Part shown: positions 35,581 to 42,613 of the stretch, one piece after another
Numbering within the stretch: the first letter of the stretch is position 1
Layout: each line of letters begins with the position of its first letter
Source of the DNA: Candidatus Egerieousia equi
Lineage (GTDB): Bacteria; Bacteroidota; Bacteroidia; Bacteroidales; UBA932
Assembly (NCBI GenBank): GCA_018065035.1
Contig: JAGHUC010000067.1
Location: forward strand, 1 to 42,613
DNA length: 42,613 nt
Reading direction: 5' to 3'
Notes under the pieces: generated by a model
Told to the model about the DNA's origin: nothing
Database searches by the model: none
What the model saw: the letters and a program-made list of their open reading frames with translations, nothing else
Program-made: the position numbers and the translations under genes

Positions 35581-37919
35581 ATGATATGGCAAAGAAAACA
35601 GTTAAGGAAGTAGAGAAAACAATAGAACTGGGAACCCTTGATCCGGTTGAAATCCTGGGGGTCAACAATGCTCTGCTGTACAAGCTTATGACAGGATTCC
35701 CCGATTTGAGGGTGGTTGCAAGAGGAAGCATCATCAGAGCTATCGGAACCACAGACTCTGTAAATGCATTCGAGAATGCCATGAACGGGCTTATCCGGAC
35801 CAGAATGCGCAAACGCAAGCTGTCTGAAGACGATGTTGATGAAACTCTTTTCAATATACAGCGCCCTGCAGCCCATGCATCGGAAGGCAAGGACGCAGGC
35901 AGTTCCGAAGAGGATACTGAACATATCATAACCTATGCAAGCGATGGCCGTGCCGTGAAGGCCAGGACAAAGAACCAGGTGAAATTCATAGAGCAGTTCG
36001 CAAAAAATGACCTTATGTTTGCAATAGGTCCTGCCGGCACAGGAAAGACATACGTTGCAATAGCGCTTGCTGTAAGAGCACTCAAGAACAGGGAAGTCAG
36101 AAGGATCATACTTACCAGACCTGCAGTTGAGGCTGGTGAAAGGCTCGGTTTTCTTCCGGGCGACATGAAGGACAAGCTGGACCCGTACCTGCAGCCTCTG
36201 TACGACGCGCTCATGGACATGATACCATCAACCAAGTTGAAAAGCCTCATGAGCGACGGCACCATTCAGATAGCGCCTCTTGCCTATATGAGAGGACGCA
36301 CTCTTGAGAACGCCTTTGTAATTCTGGATGAGGCACAGAACACCAGCCTCTCGCAGATAAAGATGTTCCTTACACGAATGGGCAACAATGCCAAGTTCAT
36401 AATCACAGGTGACACCACTCAGATAGACCTTCCCAACAAGGCGGATTCAGGTCTTGCAAAAGCCATAGAAATGCTCAAGGGAATAAAAGGCATATCAACG
36501 GTGCAGTACACAAAGGAAGATATTGTAAGACATCCTCTGGTTGGAAAGATAGTGAAGGCGTTCGAGGGACTGACAATGGCTCTGATGCTGATTCTTGGAA
36601 CCTGCATACCAGGATGGGGCCAGTTCATGCAGGGCGTTGACGGCGGACTGGCGCCACGTTTCAAACAGCACGTTGAGTTCTTCTGTTCCGATTCCCTGTA
36701 TGGAAGGGCTGCGGGCAGCAAAGGTGAGCTTGCCGCGGCGCATTACATCTACGACAAACTTATGGAATACGGTATACAGCCGATCACAGACAGGGACGGT
36801 GACGATTTCTTCATCACAAAGAACCTCCTGCCTGGTTACGAACAGACACTCGCTGATACCATCCATTCCCGCAATGTGATTGCAATTATTGAAGGAACAG
36901 ACCCGCTGCTGAAAAACGAATACATAGTGATAGGGGCACATTATGACAACGTTGGCTTCAACACAATGAATGTGAACGGACAACAGAAGATTGACATCTT
37001 CCCCGGCGCTGATGCAAATGCATCCGGAGCAGCAATGCTGCTTGAACTGGCACGTGAGATTGATTGCAGCAGAATCATGTTCCGCCGTTCGGTCATCATT
37101 GCCTTCTTCGGAGCCGGCGACCAGGGGCAGGCAGGAAGCTGGTACTTCCTGAACCGTTCGTTCAAGGAACTTGACAACATGGACTACATGATCAACCTGG
37201 ATATGGTTGGCAGAGGAGAGGACTGCCGAGTGTTCACAGGCGTGGTGAACAAGGAAATCAACGCAATTGTGGAGGAACTCAAGCAGCGCGAAGCAAGCAT
37301 CGAGCCGAAATACATATCACACGATTTCAGTTCCGATCACAGGAACTTCCATGCAAGCGGAATTCCAATCACCTTGATAACAACAGGAATGCACCCGGAA
37401 TGCTTCACCTCACGTGATATTCCTTCAAGACTTGATTACAGGCAGATGGAGGATGTTGCAGAATTCACATACGCTCTTGCCCAGCGCGTGAGCAACAAGG
37501 AGGCAAAGCTTCAGAATCTCAAGGACAACACTTACACACCTGAGGCTGCGGATGATGCCAAAGGCCACATTTATACACAGACGGAGGTTGAGCACCCTGC
37601 ACAGTTCCTTCACGGAGATGAACTCCAGTTCATGGACAAATGGGTGAATCCATACATCAAGTTCCCTGAAAGTGCTCTCAGGAATGGTGACAGCGGAAGG
37701 GTTACCGCCGAATTCATTATTGAGAAGGACGGAAAGGTGAGCAACGTGAGAATAGTCCGCGGAGTGAGCGATGATCTGGATGATGAAGTGCTGAAGGTCA
37801 TAAGCGCTTCTCCGAAATGGAAGCCGGCGGTGATGCACGGTGAGCCTGTAAGGGTGAAAACCTACGTTAACGTAGATTTCAGATTGCGCAAGAAAGGCAG
37901 TTTCGGATTGAAGAAATGA
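35577..37919 (+). CDS. PhoH ATPase fused in frame to an M28-type peptidase with TonB C-terminal domain
   Basis: Residues 1–330 form a complete PhoH protein: KH-like N-terminus (about 18–75), Walker A GPAGTGKT (151–158) and VILDEAQN (248–255), as in RNA-associated PhoH proteins. From Met334 a signal peptide-like stretch (ALMLILGTCIPGWG) opens an M28-type peptidase domain with GAHYDNVG (His455, Asp457), PGADANASG (Asp479), NLDMVGR (Asp542) and SSDH (His588). A TonB C-terminal domain occupies about 680–770 (GRVTAEFIIEKDGKVSNVRIV). A cytoplasmic ATPase and an exported peptidase in one chain make little sense topologically. AGGGA precedes ATG 36576, so two proteins from separate starts, or one lost stop codon, are likely. 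Confidence 0.85.
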   Translation: MNDMAKKTVKEVEKTIELGTLDPVEILGVNNALLYKLMTGFPDLRVVARGSIIRAIGTTDSVNAFENAMNGLIRTRMRKRKLSEDDVDETLFNIQRPAAHASEGKDAGSSEEDTEHIITYASDGRAVKARTKNQVKFIEQFAKNDLMFAIGPAGTGKTYVAIALAVRALKNREVRRIILTRPAVEAGERLGFLPGDMKDKLDPYLQPLYDALMDMIPSTKLKSLMSDGTIQIAPLAYMRGRTLENAFVILDEAQNTSLSQIKMFLTRMGNNAKFIITGDTTQIDLPNKADSGLAKAIEMLKGIKGISTVQYTKEDIVRHPLVGKIVKAFEGLTMALMLILGTCIPGWGQFMQGVDGGLAPRFKQHVEFFCSDSLYGRAAGSKGELAAAHYIYDKLMEYGIQPITDRDGDDFFITKNLLPGYEQTLADTIHSRNVIAIIEGTDPLLKNEYIVIGAHYDNVGFNTMNVNGQQKIDIFPGADANASGAAMLLELAREIDCSRIMFRRSVIIAFFGAGDQGQAGSWYFLNRSFKELDNMDYMINLDMVGRGEDCRVFTGVVNKEINAIVEELKQREASIEPKYISHDFSSDHRNFHASGIPITLITTGMHPECFTSRDIPSRLDYRQMEDVAEFTYALAQRVSNKEAKLQNLKDNTYTPEAADDAKGHIYTQTEVEHPAQFLHGDELQFMDKWVNPYIKFPESALRNGDSGRVTAEFIIEKDGKVSNVRIVRGVSDDLDDEVLKVISASPKWKPAVMHGEPVRVKTYVNVDFRLRKKGSFGLKK
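36576..37919 (+). CDS. Possible independent start of the exported M28/TonB-domain protein
   Basis: ATG 36576 lies 7 bases after AGGGA (36564–36568) and begins a signal-peptide-like sequence, MALMLILGTCIPGWGQ. Translation from here would give a 447-residue exported protein equivalent to the C-terminal part of the fusion. A TGA at 36571–36573, one frame off from the PhoH reading, would end PhoH exactly here if one base were absent upstream. This is listed as an alternative reading of the larger feature, not as an additional gene of certain existence. Confidence 0.5.
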   Translation: MALMLILGTCIPGWGQFMQGVDGGLAPRFKQHVEFFCSDSLYGRAAGSKGELAAAHYIYDKLMEYGIQPITDRDGDDFFITKNLLPGYEQTLADTIHSRNVIAIIEGTDPLLKNEYIVIGAHYDNVGFNTMNVNGQQKIDIFPGADANASGAAMLLELAREIDCSRIMFRRSVIIAFFGAGDQGQAGSWYFLNRSFKELDNMDYMINLDMVGRGEDCRVFTGVVNKEINAIVEELKQREASIEPKYISHDFSSDHRNFHASGIPITLITTGMHPECFTSRDIPSRLDYRQMEDVAEFTYALAQRVSNKEAKLQNLKDNTYTPEAADDAKGHIYTQTEVEHPAQFLHGDELQFMDKWVNPYIKFPESALRNGDSGRVTAEFIIEKDGKVSNVRIVRGVSDDLDDEVLKVISASPKWKPAVMHGEPVRVKTYVNVDFRLRKKGSFGLKK

Positions 37920-37932
37920 CAATATTATTCAA

Positions 37933-37940
37933 TACCTTTG
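37933..37940 (+). promoter_or_regulatory. -7 promoter element of leuS
   Basis: TACCTTTG is an exact TAnnTTTG match 33 bases before ATG 37974. TTG at 37908–37910 may act as the -33 box at slightly long spacing (22 bases). Confidence 0.55.
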
Positions 37941-37973
37941 CAGTTTGATCATTGAAAACAATATAATCCGTAT

Positions 37974-40724
37974 ATGGAATACAATTATAAGGAAATAGAG
38001 CAGAAATGGCAGGCCAGATGGGCTGCCGAAAAGACTTTCAGAGTTAAGGAAGATTCTTCAAAACCAAAATATTACGTACTGGACATGTTCCCGTACCCTT
38101 CAGGTGCAGGACTTCACGTGGGCCATCCTCTCGGATACATTGCAAGCGACATCTACAGCCGCTACAAGAGACTCAAGGGCTTCAATGTGCTGCATCCTAT
38201 GGGATATGACGCATTCGGACTTCCTGCGGAACAGTACGCCATTCAGACTGGCCAGCATCCTGCAAAGACAACCAGGAACAACATAAACAGGTATCGCAGC
38301 CAGATGGACAGAATAGGCTTCTCATACGACTGGAACCGTGAGGTGAGAACCTGCAGCCCCGGATATTACAAATGGACGCAGTGGGCGTTCCTAAAGATGT
38401 TCGGCCACTGGTACAACAATGAGAGCTCAAAGGCCGAGCCTGTAGAGAAACTTGTTGCAATCTTCGAGAAGGAAGGAAATGCAAATGTGAACGCCGCCTG
38501 CACGGAGGGTCCTGTTTTCAGTGCGGAGGAATGGAAGGCGTTCAGTGAAAAGGAGAAGAGCGATGCTCTCATGCGTTACAGAATAGCATATCAGGGTGAA
38601 ACATCGGTCAACTGGTGTCCTAAGCTTGGAACAGTGCTTGCCAACGATGAGGTCAAGGAAGGCCTTTCTGTAAGAGGCGGTTTCCCTGTTGAGCAGAAGA
38701 AGATGAAACAGTGGCAGCTGAGGGTATCGGCTTATGCACAGAGACTGCTCGATGACCTCGAGGGACTTGACTGGACAGAATCGCTCAAGGACATGCAGCG
38801 CAACTGGATAGGACGTTCACAGGGAGCAGAAATGATTTTCAAGGTTGGCAACTGGGACGTAAAGATATTCACCACCAGGGCCGATACGGTCTTTGGTGTG
38901 ACCTTCATGGTTCTCGCACCTGAAAGCGAGTGGGTTGAGCGTCTCACCACTCCTGAGTGCAAGGCAGCGGTTGACGAATACATTGCCCAGACAAAGAAAA
39001 AGACCGAAAGGGAAAGAATCTCGGAGACAAAGAAAGTCACAGGCGTGTTCACAGGTTCATACGGAACCAATCCTTTCACAGGCGAGAAAGTTCCTGTATG
39101 GGTCAGCGACTATGTGCTCAGCGGATACGGAACGGGAGCCATCATGGCTGTTCCTGCTCACGACAGCAGGGACTGGGCGTTCGCAAAGAGATTCAATCTC
39201 CCTATCATACCTCTTATAGAAGGCTGTGATGTGAGCGAAAGCAGTTTTGATGCAAAGGAAGGAACAATGATAAACTCAGGTTTCCTTACAGGCATGAGCG
39301 TGAAGGAGGCCATTCCTGCAGCTATTGATGAAGTTGAGAGAAGAGGCATAGGCAAACGCAAGATAAACTACAGGCTCAGGGATGCCATTTTCTCAAGACA
39401 AAGGTACTGGGGCGAGCCTTTCCCTATCTATTACAAGGATGGTATACCATCGCCGGTGGATGAAAAGGATCTTCCTGTAACCCTGCCTTCAATATCTTCA
39501 TTCCTTCCTACGGAGAACGGCGAGCCTCCATTGGCAAGAGCCAAGGACTGGACTTACAACGGCTATCCTCTGGAAACAAGCACCATGCCTGGTTTTGCCG
39601 GCAGCAGCGCATACTATCTGAGATATATGGGCCCTCACAACAGCTATGGTCTGGTAAGCAGGGAGGCCAATGAATACTGGCGCAATGTTGACCTTTACAT
39701 AGGTGGAACAGAGCATGCCACAGGCCACCTGATTTATTCGAGATTCTGGAACAAGTTCCTTTATGATCTTGGTTATGTGTGTGAGATTGAGCCGTTCAGG
39801 AAACTCATAAACCAGGGAATGATCCAGGGCCGTTCAAACTTCGTTTACAGAATAAAGAACACCAACACCTTTGTATCATACGGTCTCAAGGACCAGTATG
39901 ACACAACCGAGATTCACGTGAACGTGAACATAGTGAACGCAGACCGTCTTGACCTTGAGGCTTTCAGGAACTGGATGCCTGAATACAGGAACGCGGAGTT
40001 CATTCTTGAAAACGGTGAATACATCTGCGGATGGGCTGTTGAGAAGATGAGCAAGAGCATGTTCAACGTGGTCAACCCGGACAACATCTGTGACTCATAC
40101 GGTGCTGACACCCTTCGCCTTTATGAAATGTTCCTCGGTCCTCTCGAGGCATCCAAGCCTTGGGATACAAAGGGAATAGATGGTGTACACAGATTCCTCA
40201 GGAAATTCTGGAGGATGTTCTTCAACAACGACGAGCTCTGCCTTTCAGACGGCAAGCCAAGCGCAGCCGAACTCAAGGTTCTGCACAAACTTATCAAGAA
40301 AGTTGGCGATGACATAGAGAACTTCTCATTCAACACTTCAGTAAGTGCCTTCATGATTGCCCTCAACGAGCTTCAGACGCTCAAGTGCAACAACAGGGAG
40401 GTTCTGGAGCAGTTCACCATATTGCTCGCTCCTTTCACACCTCACATCTGCGAGGAACTGTGGAGCCTGCTCGGACATGAGGAGAGCATAAGCGGCGCCC
40501 GATTCCCTGAATACAATGAGGAGTATACAAAGGAGAACACTTTCGAGTACCCTGTATCATTCAACGGGAAAATGAGGTTCAAGATAGAGCTTCCAAAGAA
40601 TGTTGATGCCGCCACCGCACAAAAAGCGGTGCTTGAGAACAGCCTGAGCGCAAAATGGCTCGAAGGCAGGAGTGTGAAGAAGATTATTGTGGTGCCTGGA
40701 AAAATCATTAATGTAGTCTGCTAA
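37974..40724 (+). CDS. leuS: Leucyl-tRNA synthetase
   Basis: The 916-residue class Ia enzyme shows [17 protein letters not shown] with the HIGH-type HVGH (48–51), the editing-domain block [15 protein letters not shown], and KMSKS at 691–695. It charges tRNA-Leu and hydrolyses mischarged products in its CP1 domain. Length is somewhat above the usual 860, in line with Bacteroidetes enzymes that carry an extra insertion near the ISxx/MIQG region. It has its own -7 box (37933–37940) and is followed by the first YitT gene after 13 bases. Confidence 0.97.
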   Translation: MEYNYKEIEQKWQARWAAEKTFRVKEDSSKPKYYVLDMFPYPSGAGLHVGHPLGYIASDIYSRYKRLKGFNVLHPMGYDAFGLPAEQYAIQTGQHPAKTTRNNINRYRSQMDRIGFSYDWNREVRTCSPGYYKWTQWAFLKMFGHWYNNESSKAEPVEKLVAIFEKEGNANVNAACTEGPVFSAEEWKAFSEKEKSDALMRYRIAYQGETSVNWCPKLGTVLANDEVKEGLSVRGGFPVEQKKMKQWQLRVSAYAQRLLDDLEGLDWTESLKDMQRNWIGRSQGAEMIFKVGNWDVKIFTTRADTVFGVTFMVLAPESEWVERLTTPECKAAVDEYIAQTKKKTERERISETKKVTGVFTGSYGTNPFTGEKVPVWVSDYVLSGYGTGAIMAVPAHDSRDWAFAKRFNLPIIPLIEGCDVSESSFDAKEGTMINSGFLTGMSVKEAIPAAIDEVERRGIGKRKINYRLRDAIFSRQRYWGEPFPIYYKDGIPSPVDEKDLPVTLPSISSFLPTENGEPPLARAKDWTYNGYPLETSTMPGFAGSSAYYLRYMGPHNSYGLVSREANEYWRNVDLYIGGTEHATGHLIYSRFWNKFLYDLGYVCEIEPFRKLINQGMIQGRSNFVYRIKNTNTFVSYGLKDQYDTTEIHVNVNIVNADRLDLEAFRNWMPEYRNAEFILENGEYICGWAVEKMSKSMFNVVNPDNICDSYGADTLRLYEMFLGPLEASKPWDTKGIDGVHRFLRKFWRMFFNNDELCLSDGKPSAAELKVLHKLIKKVGDDIENFSFNTSVSAFMIALNELQTLKCNNREVLEQFTILLAPFTPHICEELWSLLGHEESISGARFPEYNEEYTKENTFEYPVSFNGKMRFKIELPKNVDAATAQKAVLENSLSAKWLEGRSVKKIIVVPGKIINVVC

Positions 40725-40737
40725 AAATTTTAAGATT

Positions 40738-41700
40738 ATGGCTATCACCGGTGAAATTGTTCTGAAAGAAATAAAATCCTACCTGATAATAACCCTGGGT
40801 ATTTTCCTGTATGTAGTAGGATGGATCTCATTTATGATTCCGCAAGGTCTGTCGGGCGGCGGCGTGACCGGTATATCGGCCATAATCAATTTTGCAACCA
40901 ACGGCTACATTGAGATATCATATTCATATCTGGTTCTCAATGCCATACTTATTACAACAGGAACCATAATCCTTGGAAAAGGTTTCGGAGCAAAGACCAT
41001 CTACAGCATAGTAATGGCATCCGTTATGTTCAAGGTGCTCCCCTACTGGGAATTTCTCACAACCCTGTCAGATATTCCAGAACCTTGGATCAATGCAGTC
41101 ATCAGCGGTACTTTGAGTGCTTTTGGAGTTGCGGCAATTTTCTTCCAGGGTGGAAGCACGGGTGGAACGGATGTGATTGCCCTAATTCTCAACAAGTACA
41201 GTAACACCTCACCTGGAAAAGGTTTCATGTACTGCGATCTGGTGATTATCGGTTCGGTTATTTTCCTTCCAGGCAAGGGACTGCAGGATGTGGTATATGG
41301 TTACATACAGATGGTTTCATTCACCTACATGCTTGATTCCCTCCTCTATGGATCCAAGCAGTCAATACAGATGTTCATATTCTCCGGCAAATATCAGGAA
41401 GTCGGCGATATGCTTCTGCACAAGATGAGACGAGGAGTAACCGCTCTTGATTCCGTTGGATGGTACTCGCAGCAGCCTGGCAAGGTCCTTGTTGTGGTTG
41501 CTCGTAAAAGCCAGATAAACGAACTTACAACTGCTATAAAGGAAGTGGATCCAAAAGCCTTCATCTCTGTCACACCAACAGCAAGCGTGTACGGACAGGG
41601 CTTCGACACCATCAAGGAAGTGAAGATAAACACGAAGAAAAAAGCCGGAGTGATGTCCATTTTCACAGGAAGCGGAAATCCTTCCGAAAATAAATTCTAA
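40738..41700 (+). CDS. YitT family membrane protein (DUF2179 C-terminal), first of a tandem pair
   Basis: The 320-residue product has five or six N-terminal helices with the YitT motifs GLSGGGVTGISAI and FFQGGSTGGTDVIALIL, and a cytoplasmic DUF2179 domain (about 205–285) containing MRRGVTALDSVGWYS. Function is unknown; a transport role is suggested for the family. A second, clearly paralogous gene follows after 8 bases. Confidence 0.9.
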   Translation: MAITGEIVLKEIKSYLIITLGIFLYVVGWISFMIPQGLSGGGVTGISAIINFATNGYIEISYSYLVLNAILITTGTIILGKGFGAKTIYSIVMASVMFKVLPYWEFLTTLSDIPEPWINAVISGTLSAFGVAAIFFQGGSTGGTDVIALILNKYSNTSPGKGFMYCDLVIIGSVIFLPGKGLQDVVYGYIQMVSFTYMLDSLLYGSKQSIQMFIFSGKYQEVGDMLLHKMRRGVTALDSVGWYSQQPGKVLVVVARKSQINELTTAIKEVDPKAFISVTPTASVYGQGFDTIKEVKINTKKKAGVMSIFTGSGNPSENKF

Positions 41701-41708
41701 CACTTTTT

Positions 41709-42613
41709 ATGTACAACAGACATAGCATCATCGTTCTGCTGAAGGAATATTTCATAATCACCTTCGGCCTTCTGCTCTATACACTTGGATGGGATACCTT
41801 CCTCATTCCGAACGGACTGGTAGGTGGCGGCGTCACCGGCATCTCAGCCATACTGCTCTATGCATTCAAGATTCCACTCAGCGTAACCTTCTTTGTGATA
41901 AACGCCATATTGCTTGTCATAGGCCTCAAGGTTCTTGGCAAAGGATTCGGAGCCAAGACAATTTACGCCATAATTGTAGCATCAGTTTTTCTGGATGTTG
42001 TTCCTGAATTCCTTTCCGAGGATTTCATAAGGGAGTTCGCAACAAGCAACGGAAAGCTTCTGTGCGCGCTCTGCGGAGGAATAATGGCCGGGCTCGGAAT
42101 AGGTATCTGTTTCTCACAGGGAGGCAGCACAGGTGGAACAGACATTGTGGCTCTGATAATATCCAAGTTAAGGAACATTGCCCCAGGAAGGATCATACTT
42201 ACAATAGACATCTTCATTGTTGCGAGCGCATTGCTCCTCCCTGCCAAGGAGATAGTTGATGCAGCAGGCAACGTTACCGGAGTGCAGCCATTCGGTGAGA
42301 AACTGGCAATTGTCCTTTACGGATACATACTGGTGTTCACAACCGGATATGTGATTGACCTTTTCATTTCCGGCACAAAACAGTCATTGCAGATATTCAT
42401 CATTTCCGAGAAATACGATGAAATTGCGGACCTTGTCATCTCCGATCTCAAGCGTGGAGTCACACTTCTTGACTCGGAAGGATGGTACACGAAGAAAAAA
42501 GGCAAGATTCTGATGGTCATGATAAGGAAGCATGACATAAGCCTCCTTTATCGTATAATAAAATCCGTTGACAAGAACGCATTCATTTCAGTAAGCAGTG
42601 TTTCAGGCGTTTA
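41709..42613 (+). CDS. YitT family membrane protein, second of a tandem pair, truncated by window edge
   Basis: The frame starts at ATG 41709 and stays open to the end of the window, giving 301 complete codons. It repeats the motifs of the preceding gene: GLVGGGVTGISAI, FSQGGSTGGTDIVALII and LKRGVTLLDSEGWYT. The gap to the first copy is 8 bases, so they are co-transcribed. The two proteins are paralogous but diverged (for example IPLSVTFFVINAI versus IEISYSYLVLNAI), suggesting an old duplication. The missing C-terminal end should be short, by comparison with the first copy. Confidence 0.88.
   Translation, partial: MYNRHSIIVLLKEYFIITFGLLLYTLGWDTFLIPNGLVGGGVTGISAILLYAFKIPLSVTFFVINAILLVIGLKVLGKGFGAKTIYAIIVASVFLDVVPEFLSEDFIREFATSNGKLLCALCGGIMAGLGIGICFSQGGSTGGTDIVALIISKLRNIAPGRIILTIDIFIVASALLLPAKEIVDAAGNVTGVQPFGEKLAIVLYGYILVFTTGYVIDLFISGTKQSLQIFIISEKYDEIADLVISDLKRGVTLLDSEGWYTKKKGKILMVMIRKHDISLLYRIIKSVDKNAFISVSSVSGV

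Overview
The window reads as a chromosomal segment of a Bacteroidales (phylum Bacteroidota) genome of balanced base composition. Supporting signs are the DUF4270, DUF4153 and DUF3098 families, the pairing of a NifU-like protein with a GGGtGRT protein, an ftsX–DUF3098–uppP operon, many short lipoprotein signal peptides with no strong Shine-Dalgarno sequences, and repeated promoters of the Bacteroidetes TTTG–N19-21–TAnnTTTG type. No rRNA, tRNA, CRISPR array, prophage or transposase gene was found. Coding density is high and no gene-free gap exceeds about 250 bases.

Layout. Positions 1–821 hold the N-terminal part of a secreted S9 peptidase on the minus strand, divergent from a NifU-like/GGGtGRT gene pair that ends in a clear terminator. 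Next come a secreted C1B cysteine peptidase and a DUF4153 membrane protein. A small two-gene DUF5674 module (5755–6434, minus) follows. It is flanked by an exact 15-bp direct repeat that duplicates the 3' end of the neighbouring esterase gene, and it carries a strongly structured intergenic element. Divergent from the esterase is an 899-residue polypeptide (7944–10643) that joins an amino-acid ABC permease, an apparently circularly permuted substrate-binding domain, a transmembrane linker, the ABC ATPase and an extra C-terminal domain in one chain.

From 10.6 to 14 kb are a lactonase and cysS (coupled, minus), a tiny zinc-ribbon protein and ssb. From 14.2 to 17.5 kb are a coiled-coil lipoprotein, an M3 (Dcp-like) peptidase and a DUF805 protein. 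From 17.6 to 20.3 kb (minus) is an operon of a truncated GT5 glycogen-synthase-like protein, DUF4270 and tsaE. Divergent from it run ftsX, DUF3098, uppP and an LpxH-like phosphatase (envelope and division functions), then comM/yifB, a NagX/HGSNAT-like acyltransferase and a YfcE-like phosphodiesterase.

From 26.7 to 31.2 kb is a five-gene minus operon: small membrane protein, mutL, rhomboid protease, membrane-anchored endonuclease/exonuclease/phosphatase protein, and tsaC. With tsaE, two t6A-modification genes lie in the window. The right part (31.3–42.6 kb, plus) holds a SPOR-like lipoprotein, gcvT, DUF389, a CapA-like protein, an unusual PhoH–M28 peptidase–TonB C-terminal fusion, leuS and two tandem YitT-family membrane proteins, the last cut by the window end.

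Most genes are housekeeping. The points that deserve attention are the one-chain ABC importer with its permuted binding domain, the repeat-flanked DUF5674 cassette, the PhoH–M28 fusion, the apparent loss of MutL endonuclease residues, and the truncated GT5 protein without its nucleotide-sugar motif.
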